A stretch of 64,000 nucleotides of DNA from Acidimicrobiaceae bacterium (GTDB taxonomy: Bacteria; Actinomycetota; Acidimicrobiia; Acidimicrobiales; RAAP-2): the NCBI GenBank assembly GCA_003162475.1, contig PMOI01000017.1, positions 62,001-126,000 on the forward strand. Reading direction: 5' to 3'. A model generated the notes under the pieces. The model did no database searches. It had not been told where the DNA came from and saw only the letters and a program-made list of their open reading frames with translations. Below, one piece after another: positions 10,026 to 18,909 of this stretch. Both the position numbers and the translations under genes were made by a program. Each line of letters begins with the position of its first letter. Positions within the stretch are counted from its first letter, which is position 1.

Positions 10026-10618
10026 TGTCTCCAACTGAAGAAGATTTCGAACTCGAACTCCGATCCCTCTCGGGCGTGTTGAACGTCGAAATCCGCCACC
10101 GCGACAACGGTGACGTGGACGCGGTGACCTTGATCGTGACGGGCCAGGACCCGAGCGCCATCCGCGTGATGGCGACCCAGATCGTCAACCTGTACTACAC
10201 CGAGGCGAGCGTCATCGTCGAAGACGCGAGCAAAGCCATCTCGCCTCGAGAGATCCAGGCCGTTCGCGTGGCCCTTATTCGCACCGACTTCAACCCCGAG
10301 AACGGCACCTGTGAGGTCGAGCTCTCGTACTCCGGCCGCATGGGCGTGGGCCGGGCCGGCAGCGGTCAGCTCTTCGGGGGCGCCGAAGCCACCCTCGCCG
10401 CCCTGCGTGAACTCGGGTACAACATTCCCTTCTATCTCTTGACGGTGATGAGCGTCGCCACGGTCAGAGGATGGCCGGTCATCGTCACGTTGCGGCCATT
10501 TTCCGAGGGCGCGGACATGTTCGGTATCGCCCAGTCCGACGACGACGTCGCCGCCGCGGCCATGGCCACCCTCGACGCGCTCAACCGTTTCCTCACCAAA
10601 GCTCCTAGTTACCAGTAG
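10022..10618 (+). CDS. conserved hypothetical protein coupled to diguanylate cyclase
   Basis: 198 residues; ATG overlaps the GGDEF stop by 4 nt (ATGA), so it is translated with it. No family recognised. The composition is that of a soluble alpha/beta protein with regularly spaced beta strands (NVEIRHRDN, DAVTLIVTG, CEVELSYSGRMGVGRAGSGQ, PVIVTLRPF) and acidic termini. No membrane segments or catalytic motif are obvious. Co-translation with c-di-GMP enzymes suggests a partner or effector role, which is inference only. Confidence 0.75.
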   Translation: MMSPTEEDFELELRSLSGVLNVEIRHRDNGDVDAVTLIVTGQDPSAIRVMATQIVNLYYTEASVIVEDASKAISPREIQAVRVALIRTDFNPENGTCEVELSYSGRMGVGRAGSGQLFGGAEATLAALRELGYNIPFYLLTVMSVATVRGWPVIVTLRPFSEGADMFGIAQSDDDVAAAAMATLDALNRFLTKAPSYQ

Positions 10619-10937
10619 CCAGTTCCGCGATGTCGGCACGTACTCGGCCCCGGCTCGAAGCGCGTATCCGACGTCGCCCTGACTCTCCGGCTCACGCGAT
10701 CACGTCCACGCGGACAGGATCCCTCCGCGAAACAAGTAACCGAGATCAACGGCACGGGAATCGGAGATTCCCAATTCTTTACCTGGTTCGTACCAATTAC
10801 TCGAGTGAACTTCGTAGTATGGACGCTATGCAGACTCTCACTCGTCGTGCAGCGATACCTCGTTGGCACCCCTTCGACTCGTCGTGCGCTCTCGAAGGCG
10901 TGGCCCACTGGCCCCTTCGCCCTCGTGGAGGCCTGCG
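10619..10937 (+). other. intergenic region before response regulator
   Basis: 319 nt without a supported gene. It contains a perfect 7 bp hairpin with 3 nt loop at 10756-10772 (listed separately) and a possible -10-like TAGTAT near 10825-10830. It ends in a CGTGGAGG-type ribosome site before ATG 10938. Confidence 0.5.
10756..10772 (+). terminator. candidate intrinsic terminator (GGGAATC-GGA-GATTCCC)
   Basis: A perfect 7 bp stem with a 3 nt loop is followed by AATTCTTT. It lies 138 nt after the 10022-10618 gene and upstream of the regulator, so it could end the GGDEF operon. The T tract is weak, and an operator role is possible. Confidence 0.4.
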
Positions 10938-11654
10938 ATGACCAAGATTCTCGTCGTGGACGACGACACTGAAATCACAAAACTCCTCGACACGTTTCTC
11001 ACTGGTGAAGGCTACGTAGTAGCCGTCTCGTCGAACGGGGCCAGCGCGCTGAGCGCGGCTTCGTCCCTCGAGCCCGACCTCGTCATCTTGGACATCGTCC
11101 TCGGTAGTGAAGACGGACGCGAAGTACTGCGCGAGCTTCGCTTGATCAGTGACGTACCCACCATCTTCTTGACCGGTCGCGGTCTCGAAACGGAGCGGAT
11201 CGCCGGGCTGAAGATGGGCGCGGACGACTACATCGTCAAGCCCTTCTCCTTGGGCGAGGTGTCGGCACGAATCGAGTCGGTCCTACGTCGCTCGGGTGCC
11301 AACTCCACGCAACACCAGATCGATGCGCCCAACATCAGTTTCGGTGACCTGCAGATCAACGAGAACACGCACGAAGCGAGACTTGCGGGCCAACTACTCG
11401 ATCTCACCTCGAAGGAGTTCTCCCTCCTCACGTTCATCGCCGCCTCGCCTCGCCAGGTGTACTCACGCGCGCAGCTGCTCGAACACGTGTGGTCGTCATC
11501 GAGCGAGTGGCAGAACGAGGCCACGGTCACCGAGCACATCCGGCGCCTTCGCGCCAAGATTGAACTCGACCCCGATCACCCGCTGTGGATCAAGACGGTG
11601 CGAGGCGTCGGGTACCGCTTCGAACCTCAGGTCAGTAGCGAAGCACCAGCCTAA
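10938..11654 (+). CDS. OmpR/PhoB-family response regulator
   Basis: 238 residues from ATG 10938, preceded by GGAGG-like sequence; the open frame reaches back to 10863 but that part is not receiver-like. The receiver domain (1-~115) has acidic pocket DDD near residues 8-10, phospho-acceptor Asp in 'VILDIVLG', Thr in 'IFLTG' and Lys in 'IVKPFS'. A C-terminal winged helix (~145-235) has 'LTSKEFSLLTFIAASPRQVYSR' split around its first helices and ends in 'RLRAKIE..KTVRGVGYRF'. It binds DNA when phosphorylated. It faces a convergent hybrid kinase gene; whether that kinase is its partner is unproven. Confidence 0.93.
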   Translation: MTKILVVDDDTEITKLLDTFLTGEGYVVAVSSNGASALSAASSLEPDLVILDIVLGSEDGREVLRELRLISDVPTIFLTGRGLETERIAGLKMGADDYIVKPFSLGEVSARIESVLRRSGANSTQHQIDAPNISFGDLQINENTHEARLAGQLLDLTSKEFSLLTFIAASPRQVYSRAQLLEHVWSSSSEWQNEATVTEHIRRLRAKIELDPDHPLWIKTVRGVGYRFEPQVSSEAPA

Positions 11655-11738
11655 GTCGTCGGTCCACGAGTTTCCGCGGACCTCTCTTTACCACCACGAT
11701 CTCGAGCGACGCGTCGCCGTCGTGACGCTCGCGGGGGC

Positions 11739-13793
11739 TCAACGACGAGAGAGCAAGTCGTGCACTTGGTCGATGAGCGCACTCGGGCGAAATGGTTTGG
11801 GGAGAAACGCACTCGTTCCCGGTATTAAGTCCCGCAACACCGTCGCCTCAGCGGTGCCCGACGTGAGCAAGATCCTCAGTGCGGGATTCTCGCGCTGCAA
11901 AGAGGCGGCTAGTTCGGGTCCAGTGAGTTCGGACATCTCCACGTCACTCACGAGAAGGTCAATGGCGCCGTCGAAGTCTCGGGCGACGTCCAGAGCACGT
12001 TCACCCGACTCAGCGACGAGCACCTGGTAACCGTTGCGACTGAGTACTTGGACCATGAGTCGGCGCAAATCGTCATCGTCATCCGCGACCAAGACCGTGG
12101 CCGACCCGCGTGGTCGTTCGTGAAGAGGCGCCGCGGGTTCCTCGACGACTGCTTCACGGCTCGCCGGAAAGAAGATCTTGAAGGTCGTCCCGACACCTAG
12201 TTCACTCTCGCACGTAATGGCACCCCCACTACCCTCCACCAAGCGTCGCGCCGCCGCGAGGCCGAGACCAGTTCCCTTGAAGGGACCCTTCGTCGTGAAG
12301 AACGTGTCGAAACAGTGCTGGCGGGTCTCCTCGTCCATGCCCACGCCGGAGTCAGCGACACCGATGGCGACGTAGTCACCTTGCGCGAGGTTCAACTCTC
12401 GAGCGCGCGCGGCGTCGAACGATACGGCGTCGACGCTCACGCGTAGTTCACCACCGGTTGGCATGGCGTCTCGTGCGTTGATCGCGAGGTTGAGCATCAT
12501 CTGCTCAAACTGTCCCGCATCAACGCGTATGGTTTGCGCGTTCGCGTCGAGGGACCAGCGTGACTCTATGTCCGCCCCCACGATACGGTCGAAGACTTCA
12601 GCGTTCGATTGCAACGCGGCGACGGGGTCGAGCACCACGGGTTCGAGCGAGTGCGTTCGACCAATACTTTGCAGCTGTGCCGTGAGCATCGACGCCCGCG
12701 ACGCCGTCGACTGGATATCTTTGACCATTTCGAGCAAGCGATCATCGCTACTCAGGTCCTTCGAGAGGATCTCGGCGTAACCCGAGATCAAGGTCAAGAG
12801 ATTATTGAAGTCGTGGGCCACGCTACTCGCGACGCGTCCACGAATCTCCATCTGTTGGGCGTGGCGGACCTCCGCCTTGAGCTGGCGATGGTCGGTCACG
12901 TCGTCGACCAACATCAAGATGCTGGTGGCCTTTCCCTCGGGTGAGGGCAGCAGCGCCGCCGAGGTCGTGAGGTCCCGGCGCCGCCCGTTGATCTCGACGT
13001 CGATGATGTCGCGCCCACTCGCCACGACGCCATCGAGTACTTCCGCCCACAAGACCCCGAGCTCATCTCTCGCCGCGTCAGGAAAGAGTGGTTCGCTCTG
13101 CGAGCCCGCGTCGAACGCGGGCCAGGCGAGGATCTTGCTCGCGGCGCGGTTCCACCACCGCACGCGACCTTTGAGATCGACCTCCACAATGCCCGCGGGC
13201 GCCGTGTCCACCAGTATTCGCAGTCGCGTCTCGCTGCTCTCAATCTCGCGACTGAGCTCGGTGGCGCCAAGCGCCGTGGCGGCCATTTGGGCCATCAGCG
13301 TGAGCACTTCTCTATCTTCAGCCAGGAACTCACCCTCGGTCCTTCGAACCGCCAACACGCCGCGGGCCTGGTCCCGGCGCTCGAGTACTGGCGCCACGAG
13401 CCAGTCTCGGTCGTTCCACGGCACGAAAGTGCTTCTCGAGACTGGGACGTCGTCAGTGTCGGCGAAGTCGTCGGGGCCAACGCACGTCGCCGGTCGGCCA
13501 CGATGTGCCACGCCCCGTAGGGGTGCCTCGGGGCCCGACTCGAGGGAGAGAACGGCCACGTCGGCGTCGAAGACTCTTCGGGTACTGCTCGCCAAGCTCT
13601 TCAGGATCTCGCGTTCGCTACGCAGTCCCGCCACGGTGATCGACGCCGCGATGAGTTGGTGGAGCTGACTGGCGATCCGCTGGGAACTACGAACGGCGTC
13701 ACGAGCGTCATGGGCGTCGGCGGCGGTGAGGTCGAGATCCGAACTCTCTTCTCGACTCTTGACCTTTCCACGACTCCGGGCCACGTCCGTCAC
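11739..13793 (-). CDS. hybrid sensor histidine kinase (GAF-PAS-HisKA-HATPase-REC)
   Basis: 684 residues. A GAF region (~60-190) with 'GVAHRG' and a PAS region (~205-310, 'VDTAPAGIVEVDLKGRVRWW') precede the H-box 'VASSVAHDFNNLLTLISGY' with the phospho-histidine. The ATPase part has N-box 'NLAINARDAMP', G1 'GVADSGVGM' and G2 'GTGLGLA'. A C-terminal receiver (~565-684) carries Asp in 'LLVSDVEMSE' and Lys in 'LPKPF'. The HDFNN form is typical of hybrid kinases. No membrane helix, so it is cytoplasmic. AAGGAG sits directly before GTG 13793; a GTG three codons in (13784) has better spacing. It follows the EAL gene by 26 nt in the same direction, so they form an operon. Confidence 0.92.
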   Translation of the reverse strand: MTDVARSRGKVKSREESSDLDLTAADAHDARDAVRSSQRIASQLHQLIAASITVAGLRSEREILKSLASSTRRVFDADVAVLSLESGPEAPLRGVAHRGRPATCVGPDDFADTDDVPVSRSTFVPWNDRDWLVAPVLERRDQARGVLAVRRTEGEFLAEDREVLTLMAQMAATALGATELSREIESSETRLRILVDTAPAGIVEVDLKGRVRWWNRAASKILAWPAFDAGSQSEPLFPDAARDELGVLWAEVLDGVVASGRDIIDVEINGRRRDLTTSAALLPSPEGKATSILMLVDDVTDHRQLKAEVRHAQQMEIRGRVASSVAHDFNNLLTLISGYAEILSKDLSSDDRLLEMVKDIQSTASRASMLTAQLQSIGRTHSLEPVVLDPVAALQSNAEVFDRIVGADIESRWSLDANAQTIRVDAGQFEQMMLNLAINARDAMPTGGELRVSVDAVSFDAARARELNLAQGDYVAIGVADSGVGMDEETRQHCFDTFFTTKGPFKGTGLGLAAARRLVEGSGGAITCESELGVGTTFKIFFPASREAVVEEPAAPLHERPRGSATVLVADDDDDLRRLMVQVLSRNGYQVLVAESGERALDVARDFDGAIDLLVSDVEMSELTGPELAASLQRENPALRILLTSGTAEATVLRDLIPGTSAFLPKPFRPSALIDQVHDLLSRR

Positions 13794-13819
13794 TCTCCTT
13801 GGTTGCGCTTCACGCGGGC

Positions 13820-14644
13820 TTAGAGTGGCTTTCCAGAGAAGATCGCGAAGTCCTCGAGGAATCGATCGATCTCCTCAGCCTCGTGGGGTCTCGAGAAGAG
13901 GTAGCCCTGACCAACGTGCACCTTTTCGTTCTGGAGTTGCTCTCGTTGCCCGGAGTCTTCGATCCCCGCGGCAATGACCTGCAGGTGGCGCGTCTCACTG
14001 CTCTCGACCAGTCGGTGGACCAGGGATGAAGCCTCGGACGAGGCCGAGAGTCCCGCGATGAACTCTCTGTCAAGTTTCACGATGTCGATGGGAAGCTGAC
14101 CGAGTTCTTCAAGCGCCGTCTCGCCGGGCTCGAAGTCGTCAATGGAAAAACGTACGCCGAGCGTCCTCAGTAGCTCAAGTCGAGGCGCCGTGGTCTCTCG
14201 GTCGCCCCGCAGCGTCGCCTGGGCGAACTCCAAGACCAAGAGCGAGGAGTCGAACCGGCTTGACCAGAGTGCGTCGGCCACGTCTTGGAAAAATGCTGAC
14301 GACTCGAACTGACGCTCGGACACGTTCACCGAAACGCTGAACCGATAGCCCCTGTCGTGCCAGGCGGCCCCTTGTGCGCAGGCGGTGTTGAGGGCCCATC
14401 GACCGACGGGCATGATCTGACCACTCTCTTCGAGCTCGTCAATGAAGTTGTCGGGGCCAAGGACGCCTCGACGTGGGTGGTGCCAACGAATGAGAGCTTC
14501 GACGCCCGCGAACGCGTTGGTCTGTAAGTCAATGGTCGGTTGGTACACCAGGAAGAACTGCTCGAGTTCTATCGCCTGCGCCAATTCTCGCGCGAGGTCG
14601 CCAGAAACGTCCTCCGCGTCCGAATCAGCCGGTCCTCGTGTCAT
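13820..14644 (-). CDS. stand-alone EAL-domain protein, probably catalytically degenerate
   Basis: 274 residues from ATG 14644, with AAGGAAG about 8 nt upstream. The fold is clearly EAL: 'YQPTIDLQTNAFAGVEALIRWHH', 'NVSERQF', 'IDDFEPGE', 'DIVKLDREF', 'GYLFSRP'. Several active-site positions differ from active phosphodiesterases. The usual E-I/L-T-E is EFAQ, DDFGTG is DDFEPG, and the loop-6 glutamate of AEGVE is Ala (AAGIED). It is therefore more likely a c-di-GMP binding or signalling protein than an enzyme (inference from family knowledge). It is co-transcribed with the hybrid kinase. Confidence 0.88.
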   Translation of the reverse strand: MTRGPADSDAEDVSGDLARELAQAIELEQFFLVYQPTIDLQTNAFAGVEALIRWHHPRRGVLGPDNFIDELEESGQIMPVGRWALNTACAQGAAWHDRGYRFSVSVNVSERQFESSAFFQDVADALWSSRFDSSLLVLEFAQATLRGDRETTAPRLELLRTLGVRFSIDDFEPGETALEELGQLPIDIVKLDREFIAGLSASSEASSLVHRLVESSETRHLQVIAAGIEDSGQREQLQNEKVHVGQGYLFSRPHEAEEIDRFLEDFAIFSGKPL

Positions 14645-15086
14645 GGCGTTCCGCTTCCTTGAAGTCCTCAACCGTCAAGAGAGAACCGCATTCGTTCACT
14701 ACTCCTCGGAGGTGACGCTACCAGTTTGATGTCGATTCTAGATTTCTGAGTTCCCCCGTTTGGCGTTCAGCTGTCTGCGCTCCCCTCGGTCTCATTCGAA
14801 GCGCCGCCGCCTCGCTTACGTTGCTCGAACGCACCTCGATCCGTCCCAAATCGACTATCTCGACACTGGACTCACAACACATTCACCGTTGCTTCACACA
14901 AGAGTTTGCGCTCCGGCTCGTAGACGGGATATCCCACGTCCCGTCAACAAACTCGCGGGCCGCCGGGCTAGGGGCTTCGTTATGGGAAATACCGTGTTAC
15001 ATTCCTCGGGTGATCGAACTAACGGTGATTATTGACGCGCCAGTCCGCATCGCGGACGAAGTCGCGCGAAGCGTGAGGGCGTCCTC
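14645..15086. other. divergent intergenic region, EAL operon / galE
   Basis: 442 nt between the minus-strand EAL gene and plus-strand galE; it must hold both promoters. The only structure seen is the palindrome GGGATATCCC at 14926-14935, nested in an inverted repeat (GACGGGA 14923-14929 / TCCCGTC 14939-14945) that could be an operator. No convincing gene. Confidence 0.45.
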
Positions 15087-16043
15087 GTGAGAGTGCTCGT
15101 CACCGGCGCCGCTGGATTCATTGGATCAACAACCGCCGAACTGTTGGTCTCGAAGGGTCACGAGATCGTCGCGCTCGATAGCCTCATCTCTGGTCGCAAG
15201 GAGAACGTACCCGTCAACGCCACGTTCGTTGAGGGCGACTGCGGTGACGTCGAACTCGTTCGCTCCCTCGGATCCTTTGACGCCTGCGTCCATTTCGCCG
15301 CGCGTATCGAACCCGGGGAGTCCATGAAGTACCCCGAGGTATTCTTCGCCAACAACGTGGCCTCGAGTTTTCGCTTGCTTAACGCGTTGATCCAGTCGGG
15401 CGTTGAGCGGTTCGTTTTCTCGTCGTCGTGCGCGGTGTACGGCGATCAAGTCGAGATGCCCATTGACGAGACCAGGTCCATCCAGCCCCACAGTCCCTAC
15501 GGACAGTCCAAGCGAATGGTGGAAGAGGGGCTCCACTGGCTCGTGGCGTGTGGTCGCCTGCGAGCCGCGTCGCTGCGCTACTTCAACGCCGCCGGCGCGA
15601 CGCTCGCGCACCCCGAGCGCCATTCTCCCGAGATTCACCTCATACCTATTGCTTTGGACGTGGCCGCCGGTCGGCGCCCCTACCTCGAAATCTTCGGCGA
15701 TGACTATCCAACGCCCGACGGCACGTGCATTAGGGACTACATCCACGTGACGGACCTGGCTGACGCCCACGTTCGCGCCATCACAGCCCTGGACGATCAT
15801 CCAGAGTTGATTCTCAACATGGGTTCGGGCGTGGGCTACTCCAATCGACAGATCGCCGAGACCGTGCAGCGGATCACCAACACCGACTTCGAGATTCGCT
15901 ACACCAATCGCCGGCCGGGCGATCCCGCCGCGGCGATCGCGAGCAACGAGCGCACGCGCGAATTACTGGGTTGGCGTCCCGAACACTCCGACCTTGATGT
16001 CATCGTGGGAGACGCTTGGGCGGCCCACCAGACCATCTTGTAG
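15087..16043 (+). CDS. galE: UDP-glucose 4-epimerase
   Basis: 318 residues from GTG with GAGGG upstream. An extended short-chain dehydrogenase: NAD motif 'GAAGFIGS' at the N-terminus, 'VHFAA', 'FSSSCAVYG', catalytic 'YGQSK' (Tyr and Lys), 'RYFNAAGA', and the C-terminal GalE features 'IRDYIHVTDLADAHV' and 'NMGSG'. It interconverts UDP-glucose and UDP-galactose in the cytoplasm, supplying precursor for polysaccharide synthesis. Slightly short compared with the ~330-340 residues of E. coli GalE. It opens the large polysaccharide locus, and a hairpin follows 62 nt after the stop. Confidence 0.9.
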   Translation: MRVLVTGAAGFIGSTTAELLVSKGHEIVALDSLISGRKENVPVNATFVEGDCGDVELVRSLGSFDACVHFAARIEPGESMKYPEVFFANNVASSFRLLNALIQSGVERFVFSSSCAVYGDQVEMPIDETRSIQPHSPYGQSKRMVEEGLHWLVACGRLRAASLRYFNAAGATLAHPERHSPEIHLIPIALDVAAGRRPYLEIFGDDYPTPDGTCIRDYIHVTDLADAHVRAITALDDHPELILNMGSGVGYSNRQIAETVQRITNTDFEIRYTNRRPGDPAAAIASNERTRELLGWRPEHSDLDVIVGDAWAAHQTIL

Positions 16044-16105
16044 GCGATACCTTTCGAATCACGGTCTCGTTGCTCTACCCCGGATGCCCTGACCTGGACT
16101 TATCG

Positions 16106-16127
16106 AAACGAGGGCGAAGCCTCGTTT
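16106..16127 (+). terminator. hairpin after galE
   Basis: A perfect 8 bp stem (AAACGAGG / CCTCGTTT) with a 6 nt loop lies 62 nt after the galE stop and before a promoter-like region. The descending arm ends in TTT. A likely intrinsic terminator with a short T tract. Confidence 0.5.
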
Positions 16128-16431
16128 GCGTCGTCGAGATCATAGATCCCGGTAAGTCCGTCGTCGGATCGAACGCACGCAACTCGTTAGAGGGACTCTC
16201 TTCGCGGAAATCCACGGTGTCCACTCACGCGTCGAACGACCTCAAAACCGTGTGACTCGTCAAAACCACACGGCCCGGGAGGTCATTAATATCCGGCCTT
16301 CGTAGTCAAATAATTGGCCTTTTTGGCATTATTCGAGCTCAGTGATGGCTGAATAATTCCTGGTCACAAACGGTATAGAACAGAATTGGCTGTTTGTTGG
16401 GACTACGTAGGTTGAAGTGTGATTTGAGGCT
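16128..16431 (+). promoter_or_regulatory. AT-rich leader with hairpin upstream of GH16 gene 1
   Basis: 304 nt without a gene. At 16309-16333 there is a near-perfect dyad: AATAAT, 2 nt bulge, GCC, TTTTT loop, GGC, ATTATT. This AT-rich stretch with a later TATAGA (near 16371) is the probable promoter/operator of the following secreted protein. No known riboswitch consensus was recognised. Confidence 0.4.
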
Positions 16432-17712
16432 GTGAATTTGTATGCCATGGACAAGGGCTTATTCAAAAAATTCATTAGTGGCAACACCGCGCACCGTTTT
16501 CCAAAGGTGGTAACGCTCGCCGTTACATCCTGCGTACTCGTTGGCATGATCGGCATCGACGCGTCGGCGTCCGGCGACGGACAGGGAAGTGCGTCTTCGA
16601 ACGTCGTGTACGTGACGTCAACGCACACCGTGCGGTGGAACCACGCGCAATTGGTGGAGTTCGCGAGTCGCTGGCGTCCTCAGAACTCGGCGAGCAAGAT
16701 CAGGCCCGTGAGGTTGCGGACCGTCACCACCACCACGGCAACCACTGTGGCAACGACGGCGACACCCACCACCCTCGCGCCGACCTCGACAGCACAGGCA
16801 CCGACGTCGACCACACAGGCGCCGACTTCTGCGTCGAGTTCGGGAACGACGACGACGTCCTCCCAGCCGCCATCGACCACGACGACGCACCCTACTTCGA
16901 CGACCACGACCCAGCCGCCGACGACAACGACGACTAATCCGCCTTCGACGACCACGACCCAGCCGCCGACGACAACGACGACGGTCCCGGCTCCGACGCC
17001 CAACACCGCGTTCCCAACGGGCACACCTGACAGCTCCGAACCGTCCGGCATGGCCCCTCCGTCCGCCAGCGCGATGTCGGGTTACTCACAGAATTACGTG
17101 ACCGACTTCAGTGGCAACACCCTCCCCGCTGGCTGGTACACCTACTCCGGTACGCCGGGTGGCGACCCGGGTGGTCAATGGGCCAGTGGACACGTCACTG
17201 TGGGCGGTGGTCTCTTGAATCTCAGCACCTACCAAGACCCCGCGTACAACAACGAATGGGTCGCTGGCGGACTCTGCCAATGCGGGCACACGCAGACCTA
17301 CGGCGCCTACTTCGTACGCTCGCGAGTCACCGGCGGCGGTCCCACTGGCGTCGAGTTGCTCTGGCCCACCGTCGGTTGGCCGCCCGAGATTGACTTCAAC
17401 GAGACCGGTGGTGGCGCAGGGAGCACCACGGCGACCGACATTTGGGGACCGGCGTCCGGTAAGAGTCAGAATCAGATCAAGCTCAACATCGACATGACGC
17501 AATGGCACACGTGGGGCGTCATCTGGACTCCATCCTCCATCACCTACACCGTCGATGGACGGGCGTGGGGAACGATGCCGGCATCGTCCGTCCAGATACC
17601 TAGCGTGCCTATGACGCTCGACCTTCAACAGCAGACGTGGTGCTCGTCGGGCTTCGCTTGCCCCTCCTCCCAGCAGTCCATGCAGGTCGACTGGGTCGCT
17701 GAATACAGCTAA
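16432..17712 (+). CDS. secreted GH16-type protein 1 with Thr/Pro-rich linker
   Basis: 426 residues from GTG; an internal ATG at 16447 is an alternative. A positively charged start and hydrophobic stretch (~22-45, 'VVTLAVTSCVLVGMIGI') act as signal peptide or anchor. Then come a ~70-residue region, a mucin-like Thr/Pro/Ser linker (~100-185), and a C-terminal concanavalin-like domain. The domain has 'CQCG', 'YGAYFVRSRVTG', 'WPPEIDFNETGG' (family catalytic pattern E-x-D-x-x-E, ~residue 320) and 'QWHTWGVIWTP'. GH16 enzymes cut or transfer beta-glucans and galactans. Position after galE suggests processing of the glycan made here. One of four paralogues in the window. Confidence 0.85.
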   Translation: MNLYAMDKGLFKKFISGNTAHRFPKVVTLAVTSCVLVGMIGIDASASGDGQGSASSNVVYVTSTHTVRWNHAQLVEFASRWRPQNSASKIRPVRLRTVTTTTATTVATTATPTTLAPTSTAQAPTSTTQAPTSASSSGTTTTSSQPPSTTTTHPTSTTTTQPPTTTTTNPPSTTTTQPPTTTTTVPAPTPNTAFPTGTPDSSEPSGMAPPSASAMSGYSQNYVTDFSGNTLPAGWYTYSGTPGGDPGGQWASGHVTVGGGLLNLSTYQDPAYNNEWVAGGLCQCGHTQTYGAYFVRSRVTGGGPTGVELLWPTVGWPPEIDFNETGGGAGSTTATDIWGPASGKSQNQIKLNIDMTQWHTWGVIWTPSSITYTVDGRAWGTMPASSVQIPSVPMTLDLQQQTWCSSGFACPSSQQSMQVDWVAEYS

Positions 17713-17920
17713 ATCGAACAATTAGAGGATGGGCAACCGGGAGGGTTCCTCAACTCGGTCAAATTTAGTAGCGGCTTAGAAAATCGTTGGTTGCCAAAAG
17801 ATTCATGGAGCCGTAACCACGCGAGGGCAACACAGTGGTAAATCTCAAGGGTCGGAGTAAGTGCTCAGTAGTCGGTTCCTCGGGTACGTCGAGGAATCAG
17901 TTGAAAGCAAGGGAGATTTG

Positions 17921-18133
17921 ATGAGTACCGACTATTTATCAAAATTTGCCCGAGGGCGACGTATAGTCCCCCTCCGTGGCGTGATACAACATCACCATGG
18001 ATCCGCACCAGGGGGCAAAATACCATCTGGTACTGGTAATTCGCTTGTGACAGGCAGATTTCAAAATCTTTCGAAATCACTCGAAGTTGACAAATTTGAA
18101 CAATTCTGCCATTCTTTAGGACGCAAGGGCTGA
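17921..18133 (+). CDS. possible small protein coupled to glycosyltransferase
   Basis: 70 codons from ATG 17921 with a good AAGGGAG ribosome site 5 nt upstream; its TGA overlaps the next ATG (TGATG). The translation is basic and polar with no family recognised, and codon use is more AT-rich than its neighbours. It may be a real small gene or a leader peptide for the glycosyltransferase. Confidence 0.4.
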   Translation: MSTDYLSKFARGRRIVPLRGVIQHHHGSAPGGKIPSGTGNSLVTGRFQNLSKSLEVDKFEQFCHSLGRKG

Positions 18134-18909
18134 TGAGGAGCAAAGGCTTGTGGACGGTGGACCCAGCGGCCCTGTCGGTTCAAATGGATAACGCTCTCGG
18201 ACGTGGCCTCACCCGCGACGAGGTAAGTGTTTCCATAATCATTCCCACGCTTAATGAGGCGGGGAACCTTCCTTACGTGCTGAACACCGTCCCGACTTGG
18301 GTGCACGAGATCATCGTCGTGGACGGCCGTTCCAACGACGACACCGAGCGCATCGCCAAAGTGCTCCGCCCCGACGTACGAATCGTTCATGAGCCAAAGT
18401 CCGGCAAAGGAGCCGCACTCAAGGCCGGCCTCTACGCGGCCAAGGGTGACATCCTTATCGCTTTGGACGCGGATGGATCCATGGACGGCGCTGAGATTGG
18501 CGCGTTCACGGACGCTCTGCTTTCTGGTTCGGACTACGTAAAGGGAAGCCGATTTTGCCAGGGCGCGGGTTCGAGCGACATTACAAAGTTCCGACGCTTC
18601 GGTGACGGCGGCATCTGCTTCCTTCTCAAGATCTTCTTCGGCGCCCACTACACGGACGCGACCTATGGCTACATCGGCGTTTGGGCGGACCGCTTGGACT
18701 GGCTGGGAATCGATACCGATGGCTTCGAGGTAGAAACCTTGATTGGTATCCGTGCACAACGAGCAGGACTGCGCACCAGCGAAGTACCGTGTTACGAAGC
18801 GAGCCGCATTCACGGCGTCAGCAACCTCAATGCTCTTCGTGACGGATTCAGAATCTTGCGGGTGATCGTAAGTGAAAGGCTAAGGAGATACCGTGTTTTG
18901 GCGCCCTGA
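18133..18909 (+). CDS. GT2-family glycosyltransferase (polyprenyl-phosphate glycosyltransferase type)
   Basis: 258 residues. A GT-A fold begins at ~residue 35: 'SIIIPTLNEAGNLPYVLNTVP', 'IIVVDGRSNDDTERIA', then 'LIALDADGSMDG' with the metal-binding DxD equivalent, and 'DYVKGSR'. No C-terminal membrane helices are seen, as in dolichol-phosphate-mannose-synthase-like soluble enzymes. It probably makes a lipid-linked sugar or adds a sugar to the growing unit. Its end overlaps the next gene by 17 nt. Confidence 0.85.
   Translation: MRSKGLWTVDPAALSVQMDNALGRGLTRDEVSVSIIIPTLNEAGNLPYVLNTVPTWVHEIIVVDGRSNDDTERIAKVLRPDVRIVHEPKSGKGAALKAGLYAAKGDILIALDADGSMDGAEIGAFTDALLSGSDYVKGSRFCQGAGSSDITKFRRFGDGGICFLLKIFFGAHYTDATYGYIGVWADRLDWLGIDTDGFEVETLIGIRAQRAGLRTSEVPCYEASRIHGVSNLNALRDGFRILRVIVSERLRRYRVLAP

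Noticed and set aside
16081..16431. Possible c-di-GMP or other riboswitch upstream of GH16 gene 1
   Set aside because: The GAGGGCGAAGCCTC stretch superficially resembles part of a GEMM motif, but the rest of the consensus is missing and the piece forms a simple terminator-like hairpin.
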